Shown piece by piece: positions 19,545 through 29,182 of a stretch of 45,486 nt of DNA (position 1 is the first letter of the stretch; the number at the start of each line of letters is the position of its first letter). The notes below the pieces were generated by a model that was not told where the DNA came from, did no database searches, and saw nothing but the letters and a program-made list of their open reading frames with translations. The DNA is from a virus. A program made the translations under genes and the position numbers. The stretch spans positions 1-45,486 of the IMG/VR virus record IMGVR_UViG_3300024518_003808. One strand, 5' to 3'.

Positions 19545-21722
19545 ATGGCCGCACAGGGCCCCGACATGCGTCGCCGCCTCGCCGAGCCGATTCCTGGCAT
19601 GGCCGGCGTTGACGAGGACGTGGAAGATTTTGGCTACCGAGCTCCGAGTGGAGGGAAGCCTGGTGCGCCGCTGAGTCTGGACGAGGTCCGCGGCATCGTG
19701 CAGCGCGAGATCGAAGATGCCAATGGTGGCTATGGCACGACGATCGGAGAGCAGCGCCGCGGCAACCTGCGCGCGTACTACGGCAAGCCGATCGGCAACG
19801 AGAAAGCCGATCGCAGCTCGATCGTGATGCGCGATGTGCTGGAAGTCGTCGAATGGACGATGCCATCGCTCGTCCAAATGTTCACGGGCGGCCAGTACAT
19901 CTGGAAGTTCAAGCCCATAGGCGAGGAAGACCAGCGCAACGCAGAACTTGCTACGGCGTACATCAACAAGGAATTCATGGACAACTGCGATGGATTCCAG
20001 ACGTTGTACGACTGGATGAAGACTGCGCTGATCGAGAAAAACGGCATTGTCAAGCCGTATTGGAAAGAGGTCCGGTCGCCGCAGCGGAAACGGTATTCGG
20101 GGATGACGCTCGAAGAGGTGACCGAGATCCTGTCGAATCCCGACACGGAGCCGCTCGCTGTCGATGAGTATGTCGAGGACATCTCGATCCAGGGAGAAAT
20201 CGTCCAAGTCCCGCTCTATGACCTCGAAGTCAAGACTTGGGAGATCCGAAAGGGGCTCGCGGTCGACGGCGTTCCGCCCGAGGAGTTCATCAGCGCTAGG
20301 CGCATGATCAAGCTCGACGACCCCGGGATGGTCGGGCAGCGCAAGAAGATGACCGTCTCGCAGCTCGTCGAGATGGGCTTCCCCTACGAGCAGGTGTCGA
20401 TGATCCCCAGCGACGACGGCCCGGAATACTCGCTGGGCCGCACCGAGCGGCTGTCGAAGGACGAGACGTTCCCCGTCACGACGGCGGAGCGCCTCGATGC
20501 TGCGTCGCGCGAGTTGTGGCTGACGGAGTGTCACATCACGATCGACGAGGACGGGGATGGCTACGCGGAGCGCCGGAAGATCTTCGTCGCCGGCGATGGT
20601 CCGGTTCACATCCTCGAGGACGAGGAAGAGAACTTCCAGCCCTTTTGCTCGTTGACTCCGGTGCCCACGCCACACAAGTTCTACGGCGAGTCGCTTGCCG
20701 ACCTCGTCTACGACTTGCAGGTGATCCGCTCGACGATCGTCCGGCAGATCCTCGACAACCTATACCTGTCGAACAACCCCCGACTGGCGGTGGTCGAGGG
20801 CATGGTCGAGATCAACGACCTCCTGACCTCGCGACCTGGCGGGCTCATCCGGCAGCGAGCTGCCGGCCAGATAGAGCCGGTGCAGCTCCCCCCGCTTCCG
20901 CGCGAGGCCTTCGCGCTGCTCGAATACATGGAGGACGTCCGAGCCAATCGAACGGGTGTGCTCGCGCACGGCCGGGACTTGGACGCCTCCGCCATCAACT
21001 CTACGGCGACCGGGCTCGCGTCGATGATGGCCGAGAAGCAGCAGAAGGTGGCGCTGATTGGGAGGATCTTCGCCGCCACGGGGATGAAGCACCTCGGCGA
21101 GAAGCTGCTGCGGCTGACCATCGAGAACGACTCGAAGTCTCGACAGGTCGAGATCAATGGCGAGTGGATGACGATCGACCCGTCGCAGTGGCGGAGTGGT
21201 TTCGGGGTACAGGTCGAGCTCGGATTTGGGGCCGGTGCTGCGATCGAGCGTCGGCAAGCCATCAAGGAAATCATGGAGGTGCAGGATAGGATGGCCGCAG
21301 CGGGCGGCGCCGGCTACTTGGTCACCCCGGAGAATCTGTTCAACTCCGGCAAGGAGCTGACCCAGACGGCCGGCTTCAACAATCCAAACCTGTTCTTCTC
21401 TGATCCCAGCGGCAGGCCGCCGCCGCAGCCGCCGCCGGACCCGGACATGGAGAAGGTGAGATTCGCCGCGATGAAGGAAGAGCAGGAAATCAGGATCGCC
21501 GGCGACCGGCTTGCCTTCGATGCTCAGAAGGAGGCCGATCTGGTTCGCCATCGGCGCGAAGATCTGGAGATGAAGGAGCGCGTCGAGATGGCGCGCATCA
21601 AGATGGAGCGCGAGGTCCGAATGGGCCAGCAAGAAGCTACGGTCGAGGCCGCAGAGATCAGTGCTTCCGCGCAGCGCGCGAAAGCCAACGGGGCATCGAA
21701 GCCCAATGGAGAGAGTCGATGA
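19545..21722 (+). CDS. Portal protein, P22-like
   Basis: 725 aa, ATG two bases after the previous stop codon. Length and features fit the P22 gp1 type: N-terminal ExxDANGGYGTTIGEQRR-like start, the central YGESLADLVYDLQVIRSTIV (stem/wing helix), LDNLYLSNNPRLAVVEGMVE, NRTGVLAHGRDLDASAINST, and ATGLASMMAEKQQKVALIGR (tunnel-loop helix). A long charged coiled-coil end (residues ~630-710) may form the internal barrel. It is the dodecameric DNA gate at the head vertex. Confidence 0.85.
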   Translation: MAAQGPDMRRRLAEPIPGMAGVDEDVEDFGYRAPSGGKPGAPLSLDEVRGIVQREIEDANGGYGTTIGEQRRGNLRAYYGKPIGNEKADRSSIVMRDVLEVVEWTMPSLVQMFTGGQYIWKFKPIGEEDQRNAELATAYINKEFMDNCDGFQTLYDWMKTALIEKNGIVKPYWKEVRSPQRKRYSGMTLEEVTEILSNPDTEPLAVDEYVEDISIQGEIVQVPLYDLEVKTWEIRKGLAVDGVPPEEFISARRMIKLDDPGMVGQRKKMTVSQLVEMGFPYEQVSMIPSDDGPEYSLGRTERLSKDETFPVTTAERLDAASRELWLTECHITIDEDGDGYAERRKIFVAGDGPVHILEDEEENFQPFCSLTPVPTPHKFYGESLADLVYDLQVIRSTIVRQILDNLYLSNNPRLAVVEGMVEINDLLTSRPGGLIRQRAAGQIEPVQLPPLPREAFALLEYMEDVRANRTGVLAHGRDLDASAINSTATGLASMMAEKQQKVALIGRIFAATGMKHLGEKLLRLTIENDSKSRQVEINGEWMTIDPSQWRSGFGVQVELGFGAGAAIERRQAIKEIMEVQDRMAAAGGAGYLVTPENLFNSGKELTQTAGFNNPNLFFSDPSGRPPPQPPPDPDMEKVRFAAMKEEQEIRIAGDRLAFDAQKEADLVRHRREDLEMKERVEMARIKMEREVRMGQQEATVEAAEISASAQRAKANGASKPNGESR

Positions 21723-21904
21723 GCAAAGTATTCGCCCAGGCAGTGCTCGACATCAAGGCGGGTGATCCCGGCACATGGCGTGGCGCCGTGGTGCAGATGT
21801 GCCTCGCCGAAATCGAGGGACAAGCCAAACCGAAGGCCGAGAAGAAGAGCGTCGTCGAGCGTGCGAAGAGTGCCATCAAGAAGACAGCGCCCAGCGACGA
21901 GTGA
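21719..21904 (+). CDS. 61-aa hypothetical protein
   Basis: ATG at 21719 overlaps the portal stop. MSKVFAQAVLDIKAGDPGTW and VVQMCLAEIEGQAKPKAEKK: an N-terminal helix pair and a Lys-rich end. Possibly a head-assembly accessory protein; not recognised. Confidence 0.55.
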   Translation: MSKVFAQAVLDIKAGDPGTWRGAVVQMCLAEIEGQAKPKAEKKSVVERAKSAIKKTAPSDE

Positions 21905-22278
21905 AGCCCGCCGGCGACCCCGACGAGATCGACCTCGTCGCAGAGAAAGAGGCACTGATTGCTCGCCGAGAGGCTGACGCAGGGGACGACCTCGTCGTGC
22001 GCGCGGGGGCCGAGGCGAAGCGATTCCTCGACGACCCGGTGGTTGTCGGGGCCTTCGCGGCGCTCGAAGTCCAGTGGATTGAGCAGTTCCGCTCGTCGGG
22101 AATCGACCAAGTCGCGGTGCGTGAGGAAGCGCATCGATTGCTCAATGTATTGGGCATGTTCAAGAGGCAGTTGCAACATGAGATAGAGAGCGGCATGCTC
22201 GCGACCAAGCGCAAGGTGGATCGCGTTACGGAAGACGCGATTGCAAACTCGGAAGGAGAGTCTGCGGGGATCTTCTGA
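21901..22278 (+). CDS. Helical hypothetical protein
   Basis: 125 aa from the GTG at 21901, coupled by GTGA. Almost entirely helical and charged; the core FLDDPVVVGAFAALEVQWIE ... AHRLLNVLGMFKRQLQHEIE is typical of small phage head-region proteins. No motif. Confidence 0.6.
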   Translation: MKPAGDPDEIDLVAEKEALIARREADAGDDLVVRAGAEAKRFLDDPVVVGAFAALEVQWIEQFRSSGIDQVAVREEAHRLLNVLGMFKRQLQHEIESGMLATKRKVDRVTEDAIANSEGESAGIF

Positions 22279-22286
22279 GCAGCTCT

Positions 22287-23363
22287 TTGATCTCGAATGC
22301 GACCGTCGATGAGGTCGCACAATTCAGCGCATATCTCGACAGCCAGGACGCCGTCCAGGGCGAATCCACTGATGCAGAGTCGTCGGCGGCCCAGGCCACT
22401 GCGCCGGAGTCAAGTGCGGACCCGGTCGCGGAAGGCAAAGTCCCGCCCAGCCCCAAGGCGCTTGCGAATCCCGAGGTAGCCGAGCCCGAGCCCGAGGTTC
22501 CGGTCGAGCCCGAGCCCGAGCCCGAGCCCGAGGTCGCCGCTGCCGAATCCGAGGAAGAGTCCTCGATTGACACTTGGACGGAACTCTCGGAGACGTTCGA
22601 CGTTGAGCCGGACGATCTGCTGGGCCATATCCAGATCGAAGGGCGCGACGGAGCGCTGGTTCCGCTCTCGGAGGCGGTCGAGTTCTACCGCGGCACCGCA
22701 GGGCTCGACGCCCAGACGAAGGCCGCCGTGGCTGAGATCGAGGGCGAGCTGCGAGGCTCGGTCGATCAGCAGCTCAACGAGATGACCCAGATCACGCAGC
22801 GGCTCATCACCCACATCGAGCAGGATCGACAGGTCGACCCTGCGTTGCAGGAGGCGGATCCCAAGGAGTGGATCCGGCAAACCGAATACGCGCGTGCGCG
22901 CAATCTTGCGGTGGAGCAATCGCTTGAGGCGATGAAGGCCGAGGCCGACAAGCGCTCGAAAGCGGACGAAGAAGCCCACGAAAAGTGGTCGTCCCAGCAG
23001 GTGCAGATCACCTACAACCGCCACCCGGAGTGGCGCGAGTCGGCGGTCGGCCAGGCCGCGATGCAAGAGATCCACGCGTATGCCAAGGGCGTCGGCTTTA
23101 CCGACGATCAGATATCAGACGTTCGTGATGCGAACTCGATCGAAGTGCTGTGGGCCGCATCGCAGTGGAACAAGCTGCAATCGAACAAGCCCGCAGCTCG
23201 CAAAGTGTTACGCGGACTCCCGAGGAAAAACCTCCGGGCCAGTGCGCGGAACGAGGCAGCGCCCAGAGAGGCGCAAGACAAGCAACGAGTAGCCGTTCAG
23301 GATCGATTCGCGAAGTCGGGTCGTATCGAAGACGCGCTCTCACTCTTCGAGGAGCACCTCTAA
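22287..23363 (+). CDS. Scaffolding protein
   Basis: 358 aa from a TTG at 22287; the start is uncertain because no ATG is available and the ribosome site is distant. Residues ~25-95 are acidic and low-complexity with repeated EP units from GAGCCC repeats in the DNA. The rest is helical and highly charged (AEIEGELRGSVDQQLNEMTQ, AEADKRSKADEEAHEKWSSQ) with a basic C-terminal region. Position just before the major capsid gene, composition and size match podovirus scaffolds. The ATG of the capsid gene follows its last codon. Confidence 0.75.
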   Translation: MISNATVDEVAQFSAYLDSQDAVQGESTDAESSAAQATAPESSADPVAEGKVPPSPKALANPEVAEPEPEVPVEPEPEPEPEVAAAESEEESSIDTWTELSETFDVEPDDLLGHIQIEGRDGALVPLSEAVEFYRGTAGLDAQTKAAVAEIEGELRGSVDQQLNEMTQITQRLITHIEQDRQVDPALQEADPKEWIRQTEYARARNLAVEQSLEAMKAEADKRSKADEEAHEKWSSQQVQITYNRHPEWRESAVGQAAMQEIHAYAKGVGFTDDQISDVRDANSIEVLWAASQWNKLQSNKPAARKVLRGLPRKNLRASARNEAAPREAQDKQRVAVQDRFAKSGRIEDALSLFEEHL

Positions 23364-24370
23364 TGGCACTGCCCGCAGGTACACAGACCACGTACACGAC
23401 GACTGGCGAGCGCGAGGACTTGGAAAGCCTCATCTACAACATCGATCCCACGGAAACGCCGTTCCTGATGATGGCCGGACGCGGGTCGGCTTCGAGCGTG
23501 AAGCACGAATGGCAGATGGATCGCCTCTCCGACGCGGACGACAACGCGCAACTCGAAGGCGATGACGCGGCGGGACTCACGGTCGTCGAGACGGTGCGAA
23601 TGGCGAACTTCTGCCAGATCGCGACGAAGGCGATCGTCGTATCGGGGACGGACGAAGTCGTCGACAAGGCCGGAAGGAACTCGGAGCTTTCCTATCAGCT
23701 CGCGAAGAGGAGCAAGGAACTCAAGCGGGACATCGAGTTCACGATGGTCGGCAATGACACCGTCGCCGATATGCTCAGTGCGGTCGGCGCAGCGGGCGCG
23801 GCACGCCGATCCGGGGCCATGCAATCGTTCTACCACGCAAATTCGGTCGTGGGCGGAACGGCGCTGCCGGGTGCCAACATCTCACGCGGCGCATCTCCGG
23901 GGGCAGACGGCGGTTTCAATACCACCACCGACATCCTCGGAGCACCGACGGACGGTGTGCAGCGCGCACTGCTGGAGAGCACTCTGAAGGGTGTGATCCA
24001 GGGCGCCTGGACGAACGGTGGCGATCCGAGCGTGATCATGTGCGGCCCGTTCAACAAGACCGTGATCAGCGGCTTCACGGGCAACAGCACGCGCTTCGAC
24101 CGCGGCGAGGACAAGCGACTCGTCGCCGCGATCGATGTGTACGTGAGCGACTTCGGAGATCATCGGGTGGTCCCGAATCGATTCTCCAGGGAGCGCGACG
24201 TGTTCGCGCTTACGCCGGAGCTCATCGAAGTCCGCTACCTCCGTCCCTTCAGGCAGCACGCTCTCTCGAAGACCGGCGACAGTGAGAAGCGACAGCTCGT
24301 TGTGGAGTACACCTTGAAGAACAGCAACAACGCCGGGCACGGGATCGTCGCGGACCTGACCACTTCGTAA
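23363..24370 (+). CDS. Major capsid protein, DUF5309/SU10-like
   Basis: 335 aa, ATG at 23363. The N-terminal EDLESLIYNIDPTETPFLMM then SASSVKHEWQMD is the hallmark of the DUF5309 / SU10 major capsid family. Further on are VDKAGRNSELSYQLAKRSKE (spine-helix-like), IMCGPFNKTVISGF and a C-terminal strand. An HK97 fold is expected for the family. A hairpin follows the stop, suggesting partial termination that raises capsid output relative to downstream genes. Confidence 0.88.
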   Translation: MALPAGTQTTYTTTGEREDLESLIYNIDPTETPFLMMAGRGSASSVKHEWQMDRLSDADDNAQLEGDDAAGLTVVETVRMANFCQIATKAIVVSGTDEVVDKAGRNSELSYQLAKRSKELKRDIEFTMVGNDTVADMLSAVGAAGAARRSGAMQSFYHANSVVGGTALPGANISRGASPGADGGFNTTTDILGAPTDGVQRALLESTLKGVIQGAWTNGGDPSVIMCGPFNKTVISGFTGNSTRFDRGEDKRLVAAIDVYVSDFGDHRVVPNRFSRERDVFALTPELIEVRYLRPFRQHALSKTGDSEKRQLVVEYTLKNSNNAGHGIVADLTTS

Positions 24371-24391
24371 GGGGTCGGGACTGGCAGTTTG

Positions 24392-24425
24392 GGGGCGGCT
24401 CGGCTTTGTGGTGCCGCGCCGCCCC
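24392..24425 (+). terminator. Hairpin after major capsid gene
   Basis: GGGGCGGC (24392-24399) pairs with GCCGCCCC (24418-24425); an inner CGGC/GCCG pairing extends it. TTCTCG follows, a weak T-run. Likely an attenuating terminator within the late operon. Confidence 0.55.
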
Positions 24426-24483
24426 TTCTCGTATAGGGTCGCTTGGTTAAATATGTGGCGACTGAGAATGGACAGGAGAACCC

Positions 24484-25533
24484 ATGCGCCCTCTCAATGA
24501 ATATTTCTTGTGGTCGATGGTTGACGACATATCGAGCGAAAACGTGTCCACGGTGGCACCGTTTGACGGAGAGATCGTTGACGTGTACGCAGGCTGGTCT
24601 ACCGCGATAACTTCCGCTCCGAATGTGATCACGGTAACCACTCCGTCTGGAGCGCTTGGCACGACGATGTCGCTAGCGACAGGAACGGCGCGGCGCGCGA
24701 CGATGTCGATAGAGCATGACGATGCGAATCGGGTTGTCGCTGCCGGGGACATCATCACGCTGGATACGAGCGGAGCGGGCTCCGCTGGCGGAGAATGCCA
24801 TTACTGCGTGGTAGTACGGGCGACCAGCGCGGACTACAACCCAGGCGATGTGATTTTGTCATGGTCCGGCTCTGTGATCCACGATGTCCAACCATCAAGG
24901 ATGTTTGGTGTGGCCCCGTGCGACCTCGAGGTGGTGGAAGGCTGGTGCGTAGCCGACGCAGCACCAGACGCAAGCACTACGCTCAACTTGGTGAGGGACG
25001 GCGGTGGCGTCGGTGAATTGCTTATGTCATGGGAGGTAGCGACGGGGGCGGTCCTTCACTCTTTCAACGCGAGTAGTCCAAAGGCCACCGTAAAGCAGGG
25101 TGAGAACCTTCGTACTTTGCCAGAGAATGACTCGGCAACCAGTGGCGGCATATACAGTGTAGTGCTGCGCTGCAAGCAGGTGGGAAAGGCTATGGCGATG
25201 TCGGAATATGTTGTCCCGGTGAGGAACAGTGACATACATCTAGGTTCCCTTGTTAACGTGCCGATTCCAGACACAGGGCGGATTGTCGCGATCCGAGGAT
25301 GTCCCACGAAGCCCATCACATTAGCCGACGATACGATGGAATTCGGCGTGAACGGAGGCTCCGCGTTTGCGTCGACTGTTTTCCCGCTTTCTGGGACGGC
25401 CCAAGGCCTAGTGGCGAGTAGTCTCGGAGGAAACACAACGATCACGAAAGACGATTACTTGACTGCGGATAGCCTTGCCGGAACGTCGGGATCTGACATC
25501 CACGGCTGCTTCAGCGTGGTGGTCGCGAGGTGA
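24484..25533 (+). CDS. Probable capsid decoration/head fibre protein with duplicated beta domain
   Basis: 349 aa, ATG at 24484 after GACAGGAGAA. Two similar beta-rich units are visible. Residues ~25-110: GEIVDVYAGWSTAITSAPNV ... LDTSGAGSAGG ... CVVVR. Residues ~250-349: GRIVAIRGCPTKPITLADDT ... DSLAGTSGSD ... FSVVVAR. Both show the pattern of trimeric phage decoration domains. A linker domain lies between. Position directly after the capsid gene supports attachment to the head surface. Base composition is slightly less GC-rich than its neighbours. Confidence 0.6.
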   Translation: MRPLNEYFLWSMVDDISSENVSTVAPFDGEIVDVYAGWSTAITSAPNVITVTTPSGALGTTMSLATGTARRATMSIEHDDANRVVAAGDIITLDTSGAGSAGGECHYCVVVRATSADYNPGDVILSWSGSVIHDVQPSRMFGVAPCDLEVVEGWCVADAAPDASTTLNLVRDGGGVGELLMSWEVATGAVLHSFNASSPKATVKQGENLRTLPENDSATSGGIYSVVLRCKQVGKAMAMSEYVVPVRNSDIHLGSLVNVPIPDTGRIVAIRGCPTKPITLADDTMEFGVNGGSAFASTVFPLSGTAQGLVASSLGGNTTITKDDYLTADSLAGTSGSDIHGCFSVVVAR

Positions 25534-26186
25534 TCGGTGCCTACGTCGGTGCCCAGCACGCGTTGAGTCCTGTCGTCCGCATAGAGGGTACGACCACCTA
25601 TCGCGTGCCATCGGCCACCGAGCAGCAGATCGCCATCCCGGCGCTGGAGTCTGGCGGAAGGCCAGAGTACATCACGATCACCGGACCGAACATCGGCACT
25701 TATTTCAAATTCGGCGACTCCACGGTGGATGCGACGACTGGTGGCGTTCTCATCCAGCCGCAATCGAACTTCTTCCCGATCGCCGTCGGTGGGCAAACGC
25801 ATATATCGTTTATAAGCCCGGCCGCCACCGCGCTGGGTATGCATGTGACGGCGGTTTCAAGCCTGCGGCACCCTGGCTCCTTGAAGGGGTTTCGGCCGGC
25901 GAAGAACGCGACCCTTCTCACTGGGCTCTCGAACGTCGCGACGCATACGATGACGATGCCGACCGCTGCCTCTGGCAAAAAAGCATCTGTGGTAATGATC
26001 TGGGGTGACGCGAGTGTTTTTTGCAAACCCGCACAAGTTGCCGGGAGTGTTCACAGCTCGCGCGATGGCATTCGTATGAAGAGCGGCTACCCAACCGTCC
26101 TCGATGTTACCGGCTACAGCGTATTGATGTTTGCGGCTGAGTCTGGAGTGTCGAACGAGACATCGGTTGCAGTGCTAGAGGTGTAA
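25530..26186 (+). CDS. Virion-associated beta-rich protein
   Basis: 218 aa from the GTG at 25530 (GTGA overlap). It contains beta strands with small residues (EYITITGPNIGTYFKFGDST, VHSSRDGIRMKSGYPTVLDV). No motif recognised. Between the putative decoration protein and small head-region genes, it is probably a minor head protein. Confidence 0.6.
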   Translation: MIGAYVGAQHALSPVVRIEGTTTYRVPSATEQQIAIPALESGGRPEYITITGPNIGTYFKFGDSTVDATTGGVLIQPQSNFFPIAVGGQTHISFISPAATALGMHVTAVSSLRHPGSLKGFRPAKNATLLTGLSNVATHTMTMPTAASGKKASVVMIWGDASVFCKPAQVAGSVHSSRDGIRMKSGYPTVLDVTGYSVLMFAAESGVSNETSVAVLEV

Positions 26187-26187
26187 G

Positions 26188-26526
26188 ATGAGCGCATTCC
26201 CCGTTCTAAAGTTCGCGTCCGACGCGACCAACGTGACACTCGCCGGGACACCGGCCAGCGCGAGCCACGCGATCCCCAATAAGGCCGACGGGAATCCGAC
26301 TCACTACCTCTACATCGCGACGTCTGGTGATATCTACTTTCTACCGGCGACTGACGAGGGCGGAACTCCGACAACCCTCGACGGTGCGACGACTGTGTCT
26401 AGCACGACCGGGGTTCGCATTAGAGATCGACAGTCTCTTGTGCTGGATGTCGGAGGGTCGAGCCACATCCTCACAATCGGCATCGCTGGAAGCGAGTCCG
26501 TGTCGCTCGCACCTGTGGAGTGGTAG
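26188..26526 (+). CDS. Small virion-associated beta protein
   Basis: 112 aa, ATG at 26188. MSAFPVLKFASDATNVTLAG ... YLYIATSGDIYFLP ... RDRQSLVLDVGGSSHILTIG. Its strand pattern is reminiscent of the neighbouring 25530 protein; the two may be diverged relatives. Unrecognised. Confidence 0.6.
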   Translation: MSAFPVLKFASDATNVTLAGTPASASHAIPNKADGNPTHYLYIATSGDIYFLPATDEGGTPTTLDGATTVSSTTGVRIRDRQSLVLDVGGSSHILTIGIAGSESVSLAPVEW

Positions 26527-27018
26527 ATGTCTGGGCCGACTCTTTCCAGCCGATTCAAGGCGCTCTCCGAGCAGACCACGATGGTTCGTGGCCGCGGCGC
26601 CTACGGGCGGAAGCCGAACAAGAGCCTGATGCAGAAGCTCTCTGAGTTCGGCCCGGTTACGACCCACCACTACGACGATGCCACCGGCGAGACGACGCTG
26701 GACACGACCCAAGACGTGGAGTCGATCTTGGACGCGAACGTCGACTTGTACAACGATGGGGATGGCTGGAACGAAGACCGCACGATGCGTAGGGTCGCGA
26801 GCATCCCGCTGGTCTATGTCGAGAAGCTCTACAAGAAGGGCATCGACATCTTCAATCAAGACGACTGGCCCAAGGTTGCGGCGCTGCTAGACAGCGGCGA
26901 ATTCAGGAAGTTCCGAACAGCGCCTGGCGTAATATCGAGGAAAACACGGCGCGAGTACGTTGGGCTTCGCGGTCAAGGATCCAAGCTGGGCAGCGGCGGG
27001 GGGCTCGCTACGGAATGA
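26527..27018 (+). CDS. Conserved podovirus structural-region protein
   Basis: 163 aa, ATG adjacent to the previous stop. The segment DANVDLYNDGDGWNEDRTMR then VASIPLVYVEKLYKKGIDIF and KVAALLDSGEFRKFRTAPG resembles a conserved protein encoded between capsid and adaptor genes in several podoviruses. Helical C-terminal half with basic end. Role not established; stop overlaps the adaptor ATG. Confidence 0.65.
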   Translation: MSGPTLSSRFKALSEQTTMVRGRGAYGRKPNKSLMQKLSEFGPVTTHHYDDATGETTLDTTQDVESILDANVDLYNDGDGWNEDRTMRRVASIPLVYVEKLYKKGIDIFNQDDWPKVAALLDSGEFRKFRTAPGVISRKTRREYVGLRGQGSKLGSGGGLATE

Positions 27019-27656
27019 GCTTTGTCGACTACGACAACTTGCTGCAGACAGTCGCGCAATGGATGGCGCGGGATGACCTCCTCGAGGACATCGCGGACGC
27101 TGTCTGGATGACAGAATGCAACCTCCAGCGCGAGATCCAGTTCGATGTTGCGGAAAAAATCCACTCCAGCACGACGGTTGCGAACCAAGGCTATGTGACT
27201 CTGCCGGATGATTTTGCGGAAGCGATGTTCTTCAGGTGGAGCGGGACGACGCAACGGCCTCCCGTGCGAGTTGTCGGCTGGGATACGTTTGACCGGATTG
27301 ACCGGCTCAACGAAGCATCGAACACGACCAGCTCGCAATCTCGCGCCGGGCTGGTCTTCGCAAATCGTCTGTACATCACGCCGTCGCCTGGGGAGTTCGA
27401 CTTCGATCTCTATTACAAGGCGGGTGTCCAGCACCTTGGCCCCGGCGCTCAGAGCAATCGCATCCTCGTCGAGTACCCCGACGCGCTGCTGTACGGATCG
27501 CTCACCCAGATGGCCCCATTTGTCGGAGACGACGAGCGCATGCAGACGTGGATGCCGCTCTACCAGTCCGCGGCCGAGCAAGCTCGACAGTCTGAGTGGA
27601 GGAAGCGCACCGGGCACGGCCCTCTCGCAATGAGCCCCGACATGGATGTCTGGTAG
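27015..27656 (+). CDS. Head-tail adaptor, P22 gp4-like
   Basis: 213 aa, ATGA overlap. The helical N-terminus (YDNLLQTVAQWMARDDLLED ... MTECNLQREIQFD), the central GYVTLPDDFAEAMFFRW, and the C-terminal RILVEYPDALLYGSLTQMAP plus a Gln/Arg helix match the phage adaptor group that binds under the portal. Neighbours (portal upstream, hub downstream) agree. Confidence 0.75.
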   Translation: MSFVDYDNLLQTVAQWMARDDLLEDIADAVWMTECNLQREIQFDVAEKIHSSTTVANQGYVTLPDDFAEAMFFRWSGTTQRPPVRVVGWDTFDRIDRLNEASNTTSSQSRAGLVFANRLYITPSPGEFDFDLYYKAGVQHLGPGAQSNRILVEYPDALLYGSLTQMAPFVGDDERMQTWMPLYQSAAEQARQSEWRKRTGHGPLAMSPDMDVW

Positions 27657-27658
27657 TA

Positions 27659-29182
27659 ATGGAGCAGGCGCGAGTCGGCTTCGGGAATTACGCGCCGGAC
27701 TTGCCTGCGCTTGCGAACCCAGGGCTCGCGGTGGCGCGGAATACGGTGCCGATCTCTGGCGGCTACAAGGGAGTGAACGCCCTGTCGCCCTTGGCAGGGT
27801 TCAACGCCCTCCCGGCGAGGCCTCGCGGTGCAATTGCCGGTATCGATTCGTCAGGCAATCCGTTCAACGTCGTGGGCACCGAGCTGACGCTCCAGATGCT
27901 GACGGACAACAACTACGACGTGACCCGCACCACTGGCGGCGCGTACAACTGCCAGACGTTCTGGGAGTTCGCGATCTTCCAAAAGAACGTCCTCGCCGTG
28001 AACCTGAACGACGACTCGCAGTATTTCGATCTGGTGAATCCGCCGTCCTCGATGAACTTCAAGCAGTTGGGGAACCCAGATCTGACTGGAACGGTGGCGC
28101 CACGCGCGGCCCACGTCGCCGTGATCGGCAGCTTCATCGTCATGGGGAACACGTTCGACGCGGTCAACGGCCGGGATGAGACGGCGATCCACTGGTCGGC
28201 CGTGAACGATCCATTCAACTGGCCGACTCCCGGGACTGAGGTCGCTCGAGCTGTGCAGTCCGATCGCCAGCCGCTCCAGGGAGACGGAGGCGCGGTTCAG
28301 GGCGTGATCCAGGGCGCGGAGGTCGGGGCCATCTTCCAAGAGCGTGCCGTGTGGCGAGCCGACTACCGCGGTGGCGATGTGGTCTTCGAACTCAACCGGG
28401 TCGAGCCACTGCGCGGGCTGCTGGTCCCTGCCATTGCCGTGCCCTTCGGCCGGCGTGTGTTCTATTTGGCGGAGGATGGGTTCTATCTGTTCGACTACAC
28501 CGAGTCGGTGCCGATCGGTCGCGAGATCATCGATCGCACATTTTTAGCCGACATCGATCTCTCGAATTCGAGTCGGGTGTCGGCTGTATCCGACCCAGGT
28601 GAGCAGCGCATCTGGGTGCTTTACCCCGGGGCCGGCAACGTCGGCGGCGTGCCGAACAAGTACCTCTGTTACGACTGGGGGCTGAATCGATTCTCCCACG
28701 GCGACGAGGCGGCGGAATGGTTGACCCAGGCGGTCGCCGTCGGTCGCACGCTTGATTCTTCGGGTACGAGCGCGGACCCAGACGATCTGGTCTTTTCGGA
28801 CTCGTTTGACGACCGTATCGCGGCGGTCGGCGACCTCGCGCTGGGCGCCTACGACACAGCTTTCAAGCTATCCGATTTCAGTGGGTCTGGGGTCGCGGCG
28901 GTGATCGAGACGGGGCGTCGCGAGCTCGCGCCTGGTCGAAGGGCCTTGGCTTCCCGCGCACGCGTCCTGGTCGATGCGGTTTCTCCAACGGTGCAAGTCG
29001 CCGGCCATGGCCGCGCCAAGGAGACAGCCCTGAGTTTCTCGCGTGAGACGAGGATTGACGAGGACGGGGATGCCCCCCTGCGGGTCGATGCTCGTTACCA
29101 CACGTTCCGAATCAATCTGCCGAGTGGTTTCGACAACGCGCTCGGGTTCGACATCTACTTCAAGTCCAGCGGCCATCGCTGA
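27659..29182 (+). CDS. Tail hub / DNA-stabilisation protein, P22 gp10-like
   Basis: 507 aa, ATG at 27659. Repeated beta-propeller-like motifs (WEFAIFQKNVLAVNLNDDSQ, HVAVIGSFIVMGNTFD, RRVFYLAEDGFYLFDY, QRIWVLYPGAGN) and its place after the adaptor match the tail-hub proteins of P22-like podoviruses, which form the hexameric nozzle and anchor spikes. The C-terminal RETRIDEDGDAPLRVDARYH leads into a jelly-roll-like end. Confidence 0.75.
   Translation: MEQARVGFGNYAPDLPALANPGLAVARNTVPISGGYKGVNALSPLAGFNALPARPRGAIAGIDSSGNPFNVVGTELTLQMLTDNNYDVTRTTGGAYNCQTFWEFAIFQKNVLAVNLNDDSQYFDLVNPPSSMNFKQLGNPDLTGTVAPRAAHVAVIGSFIVMGNTFDAVNGRDETAIHWSAVNDPFNWPTPGTEVARAVQSDRQPLQGDGGAVQGVIQGAEVGAIFQERAVWRADYRGGDVVFELNRVEPLRGLLVPAIAVPFGRRVFYLAEDGFYLFDYTESVPIGREIIDRTFLADIDLSNSSRVSAVSDPGEQRIWVLYPGAGNVGGVPNKYLCYDWGLNRFSHGDEAAEWLTQAVAVGRTLDSSGTSADPDDLVFSDSFDDRIAAVGDLALGAYDTAFKLSDFSGSGVAAVIETGRRELAPGRRALASRARVLVDAVSPTVQVAGHGRAKETALSFSRETRIDEDGDAPLRVDARYHTFRINLPSGFDNALGFDIYFKSSGHR

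Noticed and set aside
22460-22545. GAGCCC hexanucleotide repeat as a regulatory repeat
   Set aside because: Encodes the acidic EP-rich linker of the scaffold protein in frame; explained by protein composition.
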